Assembly (NCBI GenBank): GCA_035289145.1
Contig: DATDXZ010000024.1
Span: forward strand, 1 to 24,993
Origin: JACOVP01 sp035289145
GTDB lineage: Archaea > Nanobdellota > Nanobdellia > SCGC-AAA011-G17 > UBA489
Reading direction: 5' to 3'
DNA: 24,993 nucleotides
How positions within the stretch are numbered: position 1 is the first letter of the stretch; each line of letters starts with the position of its first letter. The notes below the pieces were generated by a model. It was not told the origin of the DNA. It did not search any database and was given only the letters and a program-made list of their open reading frames with translations. The translations under genes and the position numbers were made by a program. Below are positions 1 through 7,892 of this stretch, piece by piece.

Positions 1-16
1 TGTAAGACATTTGTAG

Positions 17-26
17 TATATAAATA
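17..26 (+). promoter_or_regulatory. TATA box upstream of lhr
   Basis: The sequence TATATAAATA is a good archaeal TATA element. Transcription would be expected to start about 25 bp downstream, near position 48. That gives a roughly 48-nt leader to the preferred ATG at 96, or about 12 nt to the ATG at 60. No clear BRE or Shine-Dalgarno sequence was identified. Confidence 0.55.
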
Positions 27-95
27 TTTGTTTTTTCACACTTCTCATGCGACCCCCATATGTTTTATAAAGCAATTTTCTTTATAGTTCTGGCT

Positions 96-3000
96 ATGAT
101 CACTTATCTGGAAAAACCACAGTCGAAAGAGACAGTACAGAAGCTGTTGCATCCTTTAGTTAACCAGTGGTTCTTCTCTAAATTCAAAGATTTTTCCCTG
201 CCTCAACTCTACGGGGTCAAAGAAGTGCATGATAGAAATAATATTATGGTTGTAGCCCCTACTGGCTCTGGGAAGACATTGACGTGCTTTTTATCTATTT
301 TGAACGAGTTAATAAGACTTGCTGACGAAAAGAAGCTCGAAGAACGGATTTATGCCGTGTATATCTCTCCTTTAAAGGCCTTGAACAATGACATCGCCAG
401 AAACTTGAATGAGCCTTTGGCAGAGATGCTCAAATTAGCTGAACAGAAACATAAAGACTATCCTATTCGCGTTGGCGTCAGAACTGGCGATACAACAACG
501 ACTGAAAAGCAGAAGATGCTGAAACATGCTCCGCATATCTTAATTACAACACCAGAATCTTTGGCTATTCTCCTTTCGAGCGATCGATTCCGAGAATTAC
601 TGCGTGATGTTCAATGGTGTGTGATAGATGAAGTGCATGCACTTGCTGAAAACAAACGTGGTGTGCATTTATCCTTGTCCTTGGAACGACTGCAAGAGTT
701 AGCACCAAATATGACACGCGTGGGATTGTCTGCTACTGTGGAACCCATGGATGCAGTTGCGAATTATTTAGTAGGCATGCGCGATTGTAAAGTTGCTCAT
801 GTGCAATATAACAAAGAATTTGATCTGCAAGTGATTAGTCCTCTACCTGATCTGATTGATACTACGCACTCTAAACTGCACAATGCTATTTATGCAACTA
901 TGGACGAACTTATTCAAGAACATAAGACTACCCTCATCTTTACTAATACACGTGCAGGCACAGAACGAGTCGTGCATCATCTCAAAGAACGTTTTCCCAA
1001 GAATTACACGGAAAACATTGGTGCTCATCATGGAAGTTTGAGCAAGAAGCATAGATTTGATATTGAACAACGACTGAAAGAAGGGAAATTAAAAGCATGT
1101 GTAACTTCGACAAGCTTAGAGTTAGGTATTGATATAGGATATGTAGATTTAGTCATTTGTTTAGGAAGCCCGAAGTCTGTTGCTAGATTTTTACAACGTT
1201 GTCTTCCTTATCATGCAAAAATATTACTGGCTGATGGCACTTATCAAGAGATTGGAGAAATTGTTGAAAAAAAACTTCCTGTAGAAATATTATCTTGTGA
1301 TCCTAAGAAAGGATTTATTAAAAATACTATACAAACATATCATAAATATAATAATAATCATCTTCTAAGCATATCTCTTCATTCTGGATCAACACTAGAG
1401 TGCACATCAGAACATCCCCTATTAACAAAAGGGGGATGGAAAACAGCAAAAGATATCACTAAAGAGGACTTTATTGCAGAACTTTATGATAAAAGTTTTG
1501 ATACAATCCCTTATATTTATGAACTCATAGATCAAAAATCCTTTTATGTTGAAAATAGACTAGATTTTCTTAGAAAAGTTGTTGACGCTCATGTACTCAA
1601 ACATAATCTTTCTTATTCCTCTTTTGCACAAACACTTGGCATAGCTCAAAATCATCTCCAAAATTATATGCGACAAAACGGCAGAAGAAAAAGCATCAGA
1701 CTTGATATTTTCTTAAATATAATGGAACAATGCCATATTAAGAAAAAACTCTATGTCTCTCAGCTTTTAGAATTAAAAAGCAAATCACATCACCGAAGAC
1801 CATTGCCTTTAAAGATCAATAAAGATTTAATGTGGCTTGCAGGTATTATTGCTTCAGATGGCGCTATTGTATATATTAAAAAAGAAAAAGGATATAAAAT
1901 TAAGATAGGCAATAAAGACACTGCTTTACTAGAAGCATGCAAGATTATCTTCCAAGAATATGGTTTTTTTTCAAAAATTAGAAGGGATAAACGTAAGCAA
2001 AACTTTTATCACTTAGAATGCGGATCACAATTGTTAGTGCATATATTTCTTTCTTTGGGTCTGCCTAGCAAATATAAATCCGGCAGAATGTCTGTTTCAA
2101 ATGTGCTTTATTCTCTCCCCAAAAAGTTGATCATTCCTTTTTTGGAAGGCGTTCTAGAGGGAGATGGAAATATAAGCGGTGGAAGTATCCGCCTATTTAC
2201 AGCAAGCAAACGTTTCGCCCAAGATATACACAACCTTCTGAATCGATGTGGTATTGCTAATTATTTTACAGAAGAAGACGCGAAACCATCAAAACTCATC
2301 CCAAAAATAAACTTCAAAAAGATATATGTAGCTCATATAGGAAGAAATGCTCATATTAAAAAATTTGTATTTTATTCTACAACGAAAGGAAAAAAAGTAC
2401 AACTGCTCCTAAATAAAAAGATACATTTTGAACATATAGACTCTGATATAGACAAGAATATTTCCTGGACTAAAGTGAATACTATAAAACAAAAGAATGA
2501 TAATTCCCCCGTTTATAACTTAACATTAACAAAAGCACCAAACACTTATTTTATTGAGAGTATTCTAACTCATAATTGCGGACGTGCAGGTCACTCGTTG
2601 CATGAAAAGGTTAAAGGACGACTTATTCCGATGGATAGAGATGATCTTGTTGAATGCGCAGTACTCTTGAAGAATGCAGTAGAGAAAAAGATTGACACGA
2701 TTCATATTCCTGAAAACTGCCTGGATGTCTTAGCACAACAAATTTTCGGCATGGCTATCGCAGACCGATGGAACATCAAAGACGTGCTAACTGTAGTCAA
2801 ACGAAGCTATTGTTATCGCACTTTATCAGAAGCTGATTTTATGGATGTGATCAAATATTTAGCCGGGGAATATGCTACACTTCATGACAGACATATCTAT
2901 GCCAAGATCTTTTATGACCATGAGAGCGGAGAAATCGGCAGACGAGGAAAAATGAGCAGAGTCATTTACATGACCAATATAGGAACGATTCCAGATCAAA

Positions 3001-4091
3001 CAAATATTTTAGTTAAGGTTAATGAACTAGTTGTCGGCACCTTGGATGAACCTTTCTTGGAACGCCTGCAACGAGGAGATGTGTTTGTCTTAGGAGGACA
3101 GACATATGAATTTTTATTCGCTAGAGGTATGGTTGCACAAGTGAAAGCTGCTGCCGGAAGACAACCGACGGTTCCCAGCTGGTTCTCTGAACAACTGCCC
3201 TTAAACTATGATCTAGCAGTCTCTATCCAGAAATTTCGACGATTATTAGATGATATGTTCATCAACAAATACAAAAAAGAAGAGATCTTAGAATTCATTA
3301 AATCTTATTTGTATGTTGATGAGAACGCCACGCAAGCATTGTACAGATATTTCTATGAACAGCATTTGTTTGCTGGCATACCTCATGACAAACGCATACT
3401 CATAGAGTTTTACCAGGATGAGAAGACGAACAAGAAATATGTCTTGTTCCATACTCTTTATGGACGACGGGTCAATGATGTGCTGAGCAGAGCCATTGCC
3501 TATGCCATTTGCAAGCTTCAGAAGAAGAAACCTAGGGATGTTGAATTGGGCATCAATGACAATGGATTCTTTTTGGCATCTGAGAAACCTATTCAAGTCT
3601 TACGAGCACTGGATGCGCTGAAGAAAGAAGATCTATGGACCGTGATGAAATTAGCTTTAGAAAAGAGTGAAGTGCTGAAACGAAGATTTAGACACTGCGC
3701 TGGACGAGCATTGATGATTCTAAGAAACTATAAAGGACGGGAGAAAAAAGTAGGAAAACAACAAGTGAGCAGCATGATTCTGATGAGTGCTATCAAACGC
3801 ATCAGCGACAATTTTTCTATCTTGAAGGAAGCACGCAGAGAAGTTCTTGAGGACTTGATGGACATCGAGCATGCAACTTTAGTTCTGCAAAAAATACGAG
3901 AGCAAGATACCGAATTGAAGCAGTTTCACACACCTCTGCCGAGCCCATTTGCTTTTACTTTGATTACTCAAAGCTATACTGACATTCTCAGAATGGAAGA
4001 CAAAGTCGAATTCATCAGAAGAATGCACAAACATGTCATTGCCAAGCTTGGGAAAGAATATGATGTGAAGGATATTATGATCAAAGAGTAA
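96..4091 (+). CDS. lhr: Lhr-type superfamily 2 DExH helicase, intein-containing precursor
   Basis: This is a large ATP-dependent nucleic-acid helicase of the Lhr family, cytoplasmic, with a presumed role in DNA repair or recombination. The precursor is 1331 residues. Removing the 459-residue intein leaves an 872-residue mature protein, a normal size for archaeal Lhr. Visible motifs, counted from the ATG at 96, are Walker A APTGSGKT (54-61), DEVH box (178-181), SAT motif III (212-214), motif V STSLELGID, and motif VI split as QR|CGRAGH by the intein. The C-terminal half, after the intein, is the Lhr-core winged-helix and auxiliary region. I prefer ATG 96 because the extension from ATG 60 adds only a hydrophobic MFYKAIFFIVLA stretch, atypical for a soluble helicase; ATG 60 remains possible. 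The gene has its own TATA box and a T-rich run after the stop, so it is probably monocistronic. Confidence 0.93.
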   Translation: MITYLEKPQSKETVQKLLHPLVNQWFFSKFKDFSLPQLYGVKEVHDRNNIMVVAPTGSGKTLTCFLSILNELIRLADEKKLEERIYAVYISPLKALNNDIARNLNEPLAEMLKLAEQKHKDYPIRVGVRTGDTTTTEKQKMLKHAPHILITTPESLAILLSSDRFRELLRDVQWCVIDEVHALAENKRGVHLSLSLERLQELAPNMTRVGLSATVEPMDAVANYLVGMRDCKVAHVQYNKEFDLQVISPLPDLIDTTHSKLHNAIYATMDELIQEHKTTLIFTNTRAGTERVVHHLKERFPKNYTENIGAHHGSLSKKHRFDIEQRLKEGKLKACVTSTSLELGIDIGYVDLVICLGSPKSVARFLQRCLPYHAKILLADGTYQEIGEIVEKKLPVEILSCDPKKGFIKNTIQTYHKYNNNHLLSISLHSGSTLECTSEHPLLTKGGWKTAKDITKEDFIAELYDKSFDTIPYIYELIDQKSFYVENRLDFLRKVVDAHVLKHNLSYSSFAQTLGIAQNHLQNYMRQNGRRKSIRLDIFLNIMEQCHIKKKLYVSQLLELKSKSHHRRPLPLKINKDLMWLAGIIASDGAIVYIKKEKGYKIKIGNKDTALLEACKIIFQEYGFFSKIRRDKRKQNFYHLECGSQLLVHIFLSLGLPSKYKSGRMSVSNVLYSLPKKLIIPFLEGVLEGDGNISGGSIRLFTASKRFAQDIHNLLNRCGIANYFTEEDAKPSKLIPKINFKKIYVAHIGRNAHIKKFVFYSTTKGKKVQLLLNKKIHFEHIDSDIDKNISWTKVNTIKQKNDNSPVYNLTLTKAPNTYFIESILTHNCGRAGHSLHEKVKGRLIPMDRDDLVECAVLLKNAVEKKIDTIHIPENCLDVLAQQIFGMAIADRWNIKDVLTVVKRSYCYRTLSEADFMDVIKYLAGEYATLHDRHIYAKIFYDHESGEIGRRGKMSRVIYMTNIGTIPDQTNILVKVNELVVGTLDEPFLERLQRGDVFVLGGQTYEFLFARGMVAQVKAAAGRQPTVPSWFSEQLPLNYDLAVSIQKFRRLLDDMFINKYKKEEILEFIKSYLYVDENATQALYRYFYEQHLFAGIPHDKRILIEFYQDEKTNKKYVLFHTLYGRRVNDVLSRAIAYAICKLQKKKPRDVELGINDNGFFLASEKPIQVLRALDALKKEDLWTVMKLALEKSEVLKRRFRHCAGRALMILRNYKGREKKVGKQQVSSMILMSAIKRISDNFSILKEARREVLEDLMDIEHATLVLQKIREQDTELKQFHTPLPSPFAFTLITQSYTDILRMEDKVEFIRRMHKHVIAKLGKEYDVKDIMIKE
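1200..2576 (+). mobile_element. Intein with LAGLIDADG homing endonuclease, in Lhr motif VI
   Basis: This 459-residue intein has Cys at position 1 (CLPYHAKILLADG), a block B TSEHPLLT, and a C-terminal THN followed by extein Cys. It is therefore a canonical Cys1/Cys+1 intein with the penultimate His. The flanking exteins join to FLQR|CGRAGHS, the intact helicase motif VI. Two LAGLIDADG motifs are present, LAGIIASDG (precursor residues 581-589) and LEGVLEGDG (683-691). Both keep the catalytic Asp, so the homing endonuclease may be active. A helix-turn-helix-like segment lies between the splicing block and the first endonuclease motif (about residues 505-545). The DNA is visibly richer in A+T than the flanking helicase sequence, which suggests recent transfer. 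Confidence 0.95.
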
Positions 4092-4111
4092 TTTCTTCTC
4101 TTTTTTTATTT
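4092..4111 (+). terminator. T-rich transcription terminator after lhr
   Basis: A pyrimidine run with seven consecutive T residues (4101-4107) starts directly after the lhr stop codon, with no stem-loop. Archaeal RNA polymerase terminates at such oligo-T stretches. The next gene is convergent, which fits a transcription-unit boundary here. Confidence 0.5.
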
Positions 4112-4141
4112 ATACTATTCTACAATTCTAAAGTTATATTT

Positions 4142-4522
4142 TTAAGGTTGAAATTCAGAAGAATTCACTGGGATATCCTGATACTGATCAGCTCTTGGAG
4201 GATTCATTTCCACTGTATATTGTTGAACTAAAGCTACTAATGAGTCTGTAGTCTCTCCTTTTTGATCACTATATACTCTTATGCTAGAAACTTTTACATT
4301 TTCTCCTCTTGGCTCACATACATACCTTAATGTTAATCCCCTTACAGTTATGGTTCCTTCCAAATAGGTTTCCTTTGTACAATTTTCTCTATACCCATTA
4401 TGAGTCTCTGTTACTACTGTTTCCAACTTTACTATTCCAGGAAGTCTTCTTGCTATTTCTCTAGCCCACTGTCTTATCTTTTTCCTAGGCATTGGAGGTA
4501 CTAAATGTATTTCTTGTTTCAT
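4142..4522 (-). CDS. Hypothetical protein, 126 residues
   Basis: I do not recognise this protein. It is predicted to be soluble, with no signal peptide or membrane segment. The N-terminus is basic and probably helical (PRKKIRQWAREIARRLPG), followed by beta-prone sequence (LEGTITVRGLTLRYVCEPRG) and an acidic/proline-rich tail. It has two cysteines and no metal-binding or nucleotide-binding motif. On the minus strand an AT-rich GTTTAAAAAA (4543-4552) lies about 25 bp upstream of the ATG, consistent with a leaderless promoter. It diverges from the PadR operon and converges on lhr. Codon use looks heavier in AGA, GGA and ATA than in the neighbours. The composition looks protein-like, so I consider it a real but lineage-specific gene. 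Confidence 0.6.
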   Translation of the reverse strand: MKQEIHLVPPMPRKKIRQWAREIARRLPGIVKLETVVTETHNGYRENCTKETYLEGTITVRGLTLRYVCEPRGENVKVSSIRVYSDQKGETTDSLVALVQQYTVEMNPPRADQYQDIPVNSSEFQP

Positions 4523-4581
4523 ATCTTCTTCTTTAAATCACTCTTTTTTAAACTCTTTGGTAGTTACTAGAAACCTGCATA

Positions 4582-4590
4582 TTTATATAC
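4582..4590 (+). promoter_or_regulatory. TATA box of the padR-ABC operon
   Basis: TTTATATAC is an archaeal TATA element about 37 bp upstream of the padR ATG at 4623. Transcription would start near 4611-4615, giving a short leader. The adjacent palindrome at 4591-4608 lies between the TATA box and the expected start site. Confidence 0.65.
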
Positions 4591-4608
4591 TATATCTGTA
4601 CAGATATA
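4591..4608. promoter_or_regulatory. Perfect 18-bp palindrome, probable PadR operator
   Basis: TATATCTGTACAGATATA is a perfect inverted repeat with no spacer. It directly follows the TATA box and lies between it and the probable start site. A dimeric regulator bound here would block preinitiation-complex assembly or polymerase entry. The first gene of the transcript encodes a PadR-family winged-helix regulator, and these commonly bind dyads at their own promoters, so autoregulation is the simplest reading. The palindrome is seen directly; the binding protein is inferred. Confidence 0.7.
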
Positions 4609-4622
4609 TCGGTGTCGATACA

Positions 4623-5132
4623 ATGCAAGAAGGCTACTTGAAGCTCAGCGTGTTGAAAATCCTCTCGGAACAGGACTGCAGCGGCTATGACCTTATGAAA
4701 AAGATAGAAGAAAGTCTCGGCAAGAAACCTAGTTCTGGGTCCATGTATCCTTTATTGAAGGGCTTAGAACATAAAAAACTGATCTCCAGCAAAATACAGC
4801 AAAGAAGCACTCTGTATCACCTCACTGCCCAAGGAAAACAAGAGCTTAATGATTTACTCAGCCACAGACAAGAACTCTTCACTAAAATGGAGCGCACACA
4901 CCACTACATGGAGCAACTTTGCGGTGAGAAACCGACGCATATGCAACGTATTTTTCAACGCGTTGTTCAGGGAAAAGCACCCTTTGGATCTTTTACTTTT
5001 GATGCCATCCGCTTCAGAGATACTCTTTTCAAAGCTTCCAATTGTGACCTCACTGACAGACAAAAACAACAGATCAAAACTTTACTGCAGCAAACTACAA
5101 AAGAGATTGAATACCTATGCAAAAAGTCCTAA
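4623..5132 (+). CDS. PadR-family transcriptional regulator
   Basis: This 169-residue DNA-binding regulator starts MQEGYLKLSVLKILSEQ. It shows the PadR winged-helix pattern: an N-terminal helix, the SGYDLMKKIEESLG segment, GSMYPLLKGLEHKKLI as recognition helix and wing, and TLYHLTAQGKQEL closing the domain. A helical C-terminal half of about 90 residues would provide the dimerisation or effector region, as in the longer PadR subfamily. I chose ATG 4623, not the upstream in-frame ATG at 4557, because 4557 lies upstream of the TATA box and the operator. The gene ends inside the ABC ATPase gene with a 16-nt overlap. It probably represses its own operon and derepresses on binding a small molecule, as many PadR regulators next to efflux ABC transporters do. 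Confidence 0.88.
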   Translation: MQEGYLKLSVLKILSEQDCSGYDLMKKIEESLGKKPSSGSMYPLLKGLEHKKLISSKIQQRSTLYHLTAQGKQELNDLLSHRQELFTKMERTHHYMEQLCGEKPTHMQRIFQRVVQGKAPFGSFTFDAIRFRDTLFKASNCDLTDRQKQQIKTLLQQTTKEIEYLCKKS

Positions 5133-5821
5133 TTGAACTCAAAGATGTGTGGAAAACTTATCAGATGGGTGACAATATAGTGCATGCTCTTCGGGGAGTC
5201 TCTTTCAAAATTCATCAGGGAGAATTTGTAGCTGTTGTTGGCCCAAGCGGCAGCGGCAAGAGCACCATGATGAACTTGATTGGTTGTCTGGATATCCCTT
5301 CTAAAGGAACTATCTTTTTACATGATCATAACATTGCTCATTTGTCTGAATCACGGCTAGCTTCTATTCGTGGAAAAACTATTGGCTTTATTTTCCAGCA
5401 ATTCAATCTCATACCGACGTTGACCGCTTTGGAGAATGTCGCACTGCCTATGCTCTTCCAAGGATCTCTCTTAAATGTTAGAACAGCGAAAGCAAAATCC
5501 TTGTTGACGAAGTTTGGTCTCGGCGATAGAACACATCACAAGCCCAATGAACTTTCTGGCGGACAAAGTCAGAGAGTTGCTATTTCCCGGGCATTAGCTA
5601 ATGACCCTGATGTTGTGCTAGCAGACGAACCTACCGGCAACCTAGATTCCAAAACAGGCGCAGAAGTTATGAAAACTTTGGCAGACATCCATGAAAAACA
5701 AGGCAAGACTGTTGTCTTGGTTACCCATGACTTAAATCTAGTCCATCACGCTGAACGTGTCATCCACTTGAAGGACGGCATGGTTGAGAAAATAGTCCTA
5801 GGAGGCAAACGAAAACGATGA
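5117..5821 (+). CDS. ABC transporter ATP-binding protein, LolD/MacB type
   Basis: This 234-residue ATPase energises the two MacB-type permeases encoded downstream, on the cytoplasmic face of the membrane. All ABC motifs are intact: Walker A GPSGSGKST (42-50), Q-loop FQQFN (93-97), signature LSGGQ (146-150), Walker B VVLADEP (166-172), D-loop GNLD and H-loop His204. The MacB/LolD/FtsE-like character shows in GQSQRVAISRAL and in LADEPTGNLD. The gene overlaps padR by 16 nt, and its stop overlaps the next ATG in the sequence ATGA. Translational coupling and PadR control are therefore likely. The substrate cannot be read from the ATPase; efflux or envelope remodelling is typical of the family. Confidence 0.93.
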   Translation: MQKVLIELKDVWKTYQMGDNIVHALRGVSFKIHQGEFVAVVGPSGSGKSTMMNLIGCLDIPSKGTIFLHDHNIAHLSESRLASIRGKTIGFIFQQFNLIPTLTALENVALPMLFQGSLLNVRTAKAKSLLTKFGLGDRTHHKPNELSGGQSQRVAISRALANDPDVVLADEPTGNLDSKTGAEVMKTLADIHEKQGKTVVLVTHDLNLVHHAERVIHLKDGMVEKIVLGGKRKR

Positions 5822-6675
5822 AAAAAATTCTCTTATATGTACTGATTTTATTCTTTGTCAGTGTTCCTGCACTTGCAGCAGAGGCAGGATTAATACGTAT
5901 CGACATGCTAGGACAAGATCCGGATCCTGTACGAGCTGGCGATGTTGTCGAAGTACGCTTTAGAATTGAAAACTGGTGGGAAGACACTACACAAGCAATA
6001 ACTTTAGAAATAGTCCCTGATTATCCTTTTTCTCTGTATGGATCAGGAAGCAAGAACTTGGGACGCCTTGAAGGAAGAAAATTCAGCTCTGACGCTGTGT
6101 TCGCGGACTTTAAGCTTCGAGTAGACCCTGCAGCAGTTGATGGAGAACATGAACTTTTACTCAATATCTATAATGGCGACGCAAAAAAAGAATACAAAGA
6201 CCAATTCTTTGTTGACATCGAAAATGAGAAGATTTCTTTGAAACCCTATGTTGCATCCAGCGACATTATTGTTGGCGACACCAAGGGAAGTATCACTATC
6301 GACATCGCGAACAGCGGCGGTTATGACGTGAACTCTCTAGAATTGACGTTATTACCTTCAGAAAACTACAAGCTCTTGTCCACCAGCAATTACATTTACA
6401 TAGGTGATGTTGATGCTGATGATGTTGAATCAGAAGATTTTGACATCTATGTAGAAAAGAACCTGCAACAGGTCAATATTCCTCTACGCCTCACGTATGA
6501 AGTCGATGACCATGAGTACATTGATGATCATACTTTGACTTTAAATCTCTTAACGACTAGCGAAGCAAAAAAGCTTGGCTTAGTGAAGAGCAGCATAGGA
6601 AGCTGGATAACTATTTTAGTTGTTGTAGTCATTGTAGGTTATATTGTCTATAGAAAACGTTTCAGAAAGCGATGA
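5818..6675 (+). CDS. Secreted, C-terminally anchored COG1361-like (CARDB-type) protein
   Basis: This 285-residue protein has a Sec signal peptide (MKKILLYVLILFFVSVPALA, cleavage probably near residue 20). Beta-sandwich sequence follows: PDPVRAGDVVEVRFRIEN is a typical start of a CARDB/COG1361 domain, and a second such domain begins near VGDTKGSITIDIANSGG. A single C-terminal transmembrane helix (about 263-278) precedes a basic tail, RKRFRKR. The bulk would sit outside the cell, anchored to the membrane. Archaeal MacB-like operons often encode such a protein between the ATPase and permeases, where it could act like a periplasmic adaptor or substrate-binding accessory. It overlaps both neighbours by 4 nt. 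Its exact role is inferred from context. Confidence 0.83.
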   Translation: MKKILLYVLILFFVSVPALAAEAGLIRIDMLGQDPDPVRAGDVVEVRFRIENWWEDTTQAITLEIVPDYPFSLYGSGSKNLGRLEGRKFSSDAVFADFKLRVDPAAVDGEHELLLNIYNGDAKKEYKDQFFVDIENEKISLKPYVASSDIIVGDTKGSITIDIANSGGYDVNSLELTLLPSENYKLLSTSNYIYIGDVDADDVESEDFDIYVEKNLQQVNIPLRLTYEVDDHEYIDDHTLTLNLLTTSEAKKLGLVKSSIGSWITILVVVVIVGYIVYRKRFRKR

Positions 6676-7892
6676 TCAATGATTACCTGCAGCTCGCCTA
6701 CGGGTCTCTGAAAAACAGACGACTTCGCAGCTGGCTTACTATGGTAGGCATCTTCATAGGGATAGCTGCAGTGATTTCTCTCATCGGTCTAGGACAAGGA
6801 TTGCGCGTTGCGATAATGGGGCAGTTTAACTTTCTGACAACAGATGTGCTGACGATTCAAGCGTCTGGACTTCAAAATGGACCTCCTGGAGAAGGCGTAG
6901 TCACTCCGCTGCTGGATTCTTATATACCTGATTTAAGCAACATACCTGGGATTGACCGGGCGATTGGACGCCTAATCGAGAGCGCGAAGATTGAATACCA
7001 TGGCTTTCAAGATTTTAGCTTTGCAGCAAGCATTCCCGATGGACAAGACAGAAAAGAGATTGAAAGAATAGCAAACTTAGAACTTGACCAAGGACACATG
7101 CTCAAGGATGGAGATGTCAACAAAGTTGTTCTGGGAATAAATTATTTGGATACTGAAACTCTTGGGAAATCTGTACGGCTTCGTGACACTGTTGTCATTC
7201 AAGACAAGGAGTTCGAAGTTATCGGTATTCTCGAAAAAAAAGGCAGCTTCATTATTGACAATGCCATACTCATGAATGAAGAAGTCATGCGCACTTTATT
7301 TGATGTCAATGACACCTATGACTTGATTGTCACTATAGTTCAGCCAGGCCAAGACATGGCAAGAGCTAAGGAGAGAGTTGAATCTTATTTACGCAAAGAA
7401 CGCGATGTTGAAAAAGCAGAAGAAGACTTCTCTGTTGAAAGCCCTGAACAGGCGCTAGAAAATTTAGACTCTACGTTGTTCGCTATCCAAATTTTTGTCT
7501 ATGTGATCGCAGGCATATCTATTATTGTTGGAGGCATTGGGATAGCGAATACAATGTATACATCTGTGGTTGAACGAACTAAACAAATAGGAATCATGAA
7601 AGCTATAGGCGCACAACGCAAAATGATCTTCGCTTTGTTCCTGCTTGAATCTGGATTTCTTGGATTTGTAGGAGGCATAGTAGGCATCATCTTTGGAGCC
7701 GGCATTGCGTATGGGCTAGCTTTTTTAGGATCTGTTTCTCTAGGCAGCGATTTAATCCAGGTGTCCCTGAACTGGTTTATTGTTCTTGGAGCACTTCTCT
7801 TCTCATTTGTTATCGGCACTGTCGCTGGATTATTACCTGCCATGCAAGCCTCGCGACTTGTACCTGTTGAAGCATTGAGGTATGTCAAATGA
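6672..7892 (+). CDS. MacB/FtsX-family ABC transporter permease (first)
   Basis: This 406-residue integral membrane protein has the MacB layout. One N-terminal helix (about residues 21-41, following the basic KNRRLRS) leads into an extracytoplasmic MacB_PCD-like domain of about 220 residues. Three C-terminal helices follow in the FtsX-type region, with the characteristic ERTKQIGIMKAIGAQ coupling segment and the ending PAMQASRLVPVEALRYVK. It starts within the stop region of the preceding gene (4-nt overlap) and overlaps the second permease by 4 nt. It most likely forms a heterodimer with that paralogue, powered by the ATPase encoded at 5117-5821. The family is mechanotransmissive, moving or extruding substrates on the outer face. 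The substrate is unknown. Confidence 0.92.
   Translation: MINDYLQLAYGSLKNRRLRSWLTMVGIFIGIAAVISLIGLGQGLRVAIMGQFNFLTTDVLTIQASGLQNGPPGEGVVTPLLDSYIPDLSNIPGIDRAIGRLIESAKIEYHGFQDFSFAASIPDGQDRKEIERIANLELDQGHMLKDGDVNKVVLGINYLDTETLGKSVRLRDTVVIQDKEFEVIGILEKKGSFIIDNAILMNEEVMRTLFDVNDTYDLIVTIVQPGQDMARAKERVESYLRKERDVEKAEEDFSVESPEQALENLDSTLFAIQIFVYVIAGISIIVGGIGIANTMYTSVVERTKQIGIMKAIGAQRKMIFALFLLESGFLGFVGGIVGIIFGAGIAYGLAFLGSVSLGSDLIQVSLNWFIVLGALLFSFVIGTVAGLLPAMQASRLVPVEALRYVK

Noticed and set aside
60..95. Upstream in-frame ATG of lhr adding 12 hydrophobic residues
   Set aside because: The extension MFYKAIFFIVLA is atypical for a soluble helicase, and the ATG at 96 fits better with other Lhr N-termini. Not excluded, since neither start has a Shine-Dalgarno sequence.
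3288..3596. Open frame of about 100 codons on the minus strand within lhr
   Set aside because: It is a shadow of the helicase C-terminal region, with no promoter or family features.
4557..4622. Longer PadR start that would add 22 residues (HIYILYLYRYIGV region)
   Set aside because: The added codons simply translate the TATA box and the palindrome; the PadR fold begins at MQEGYL.
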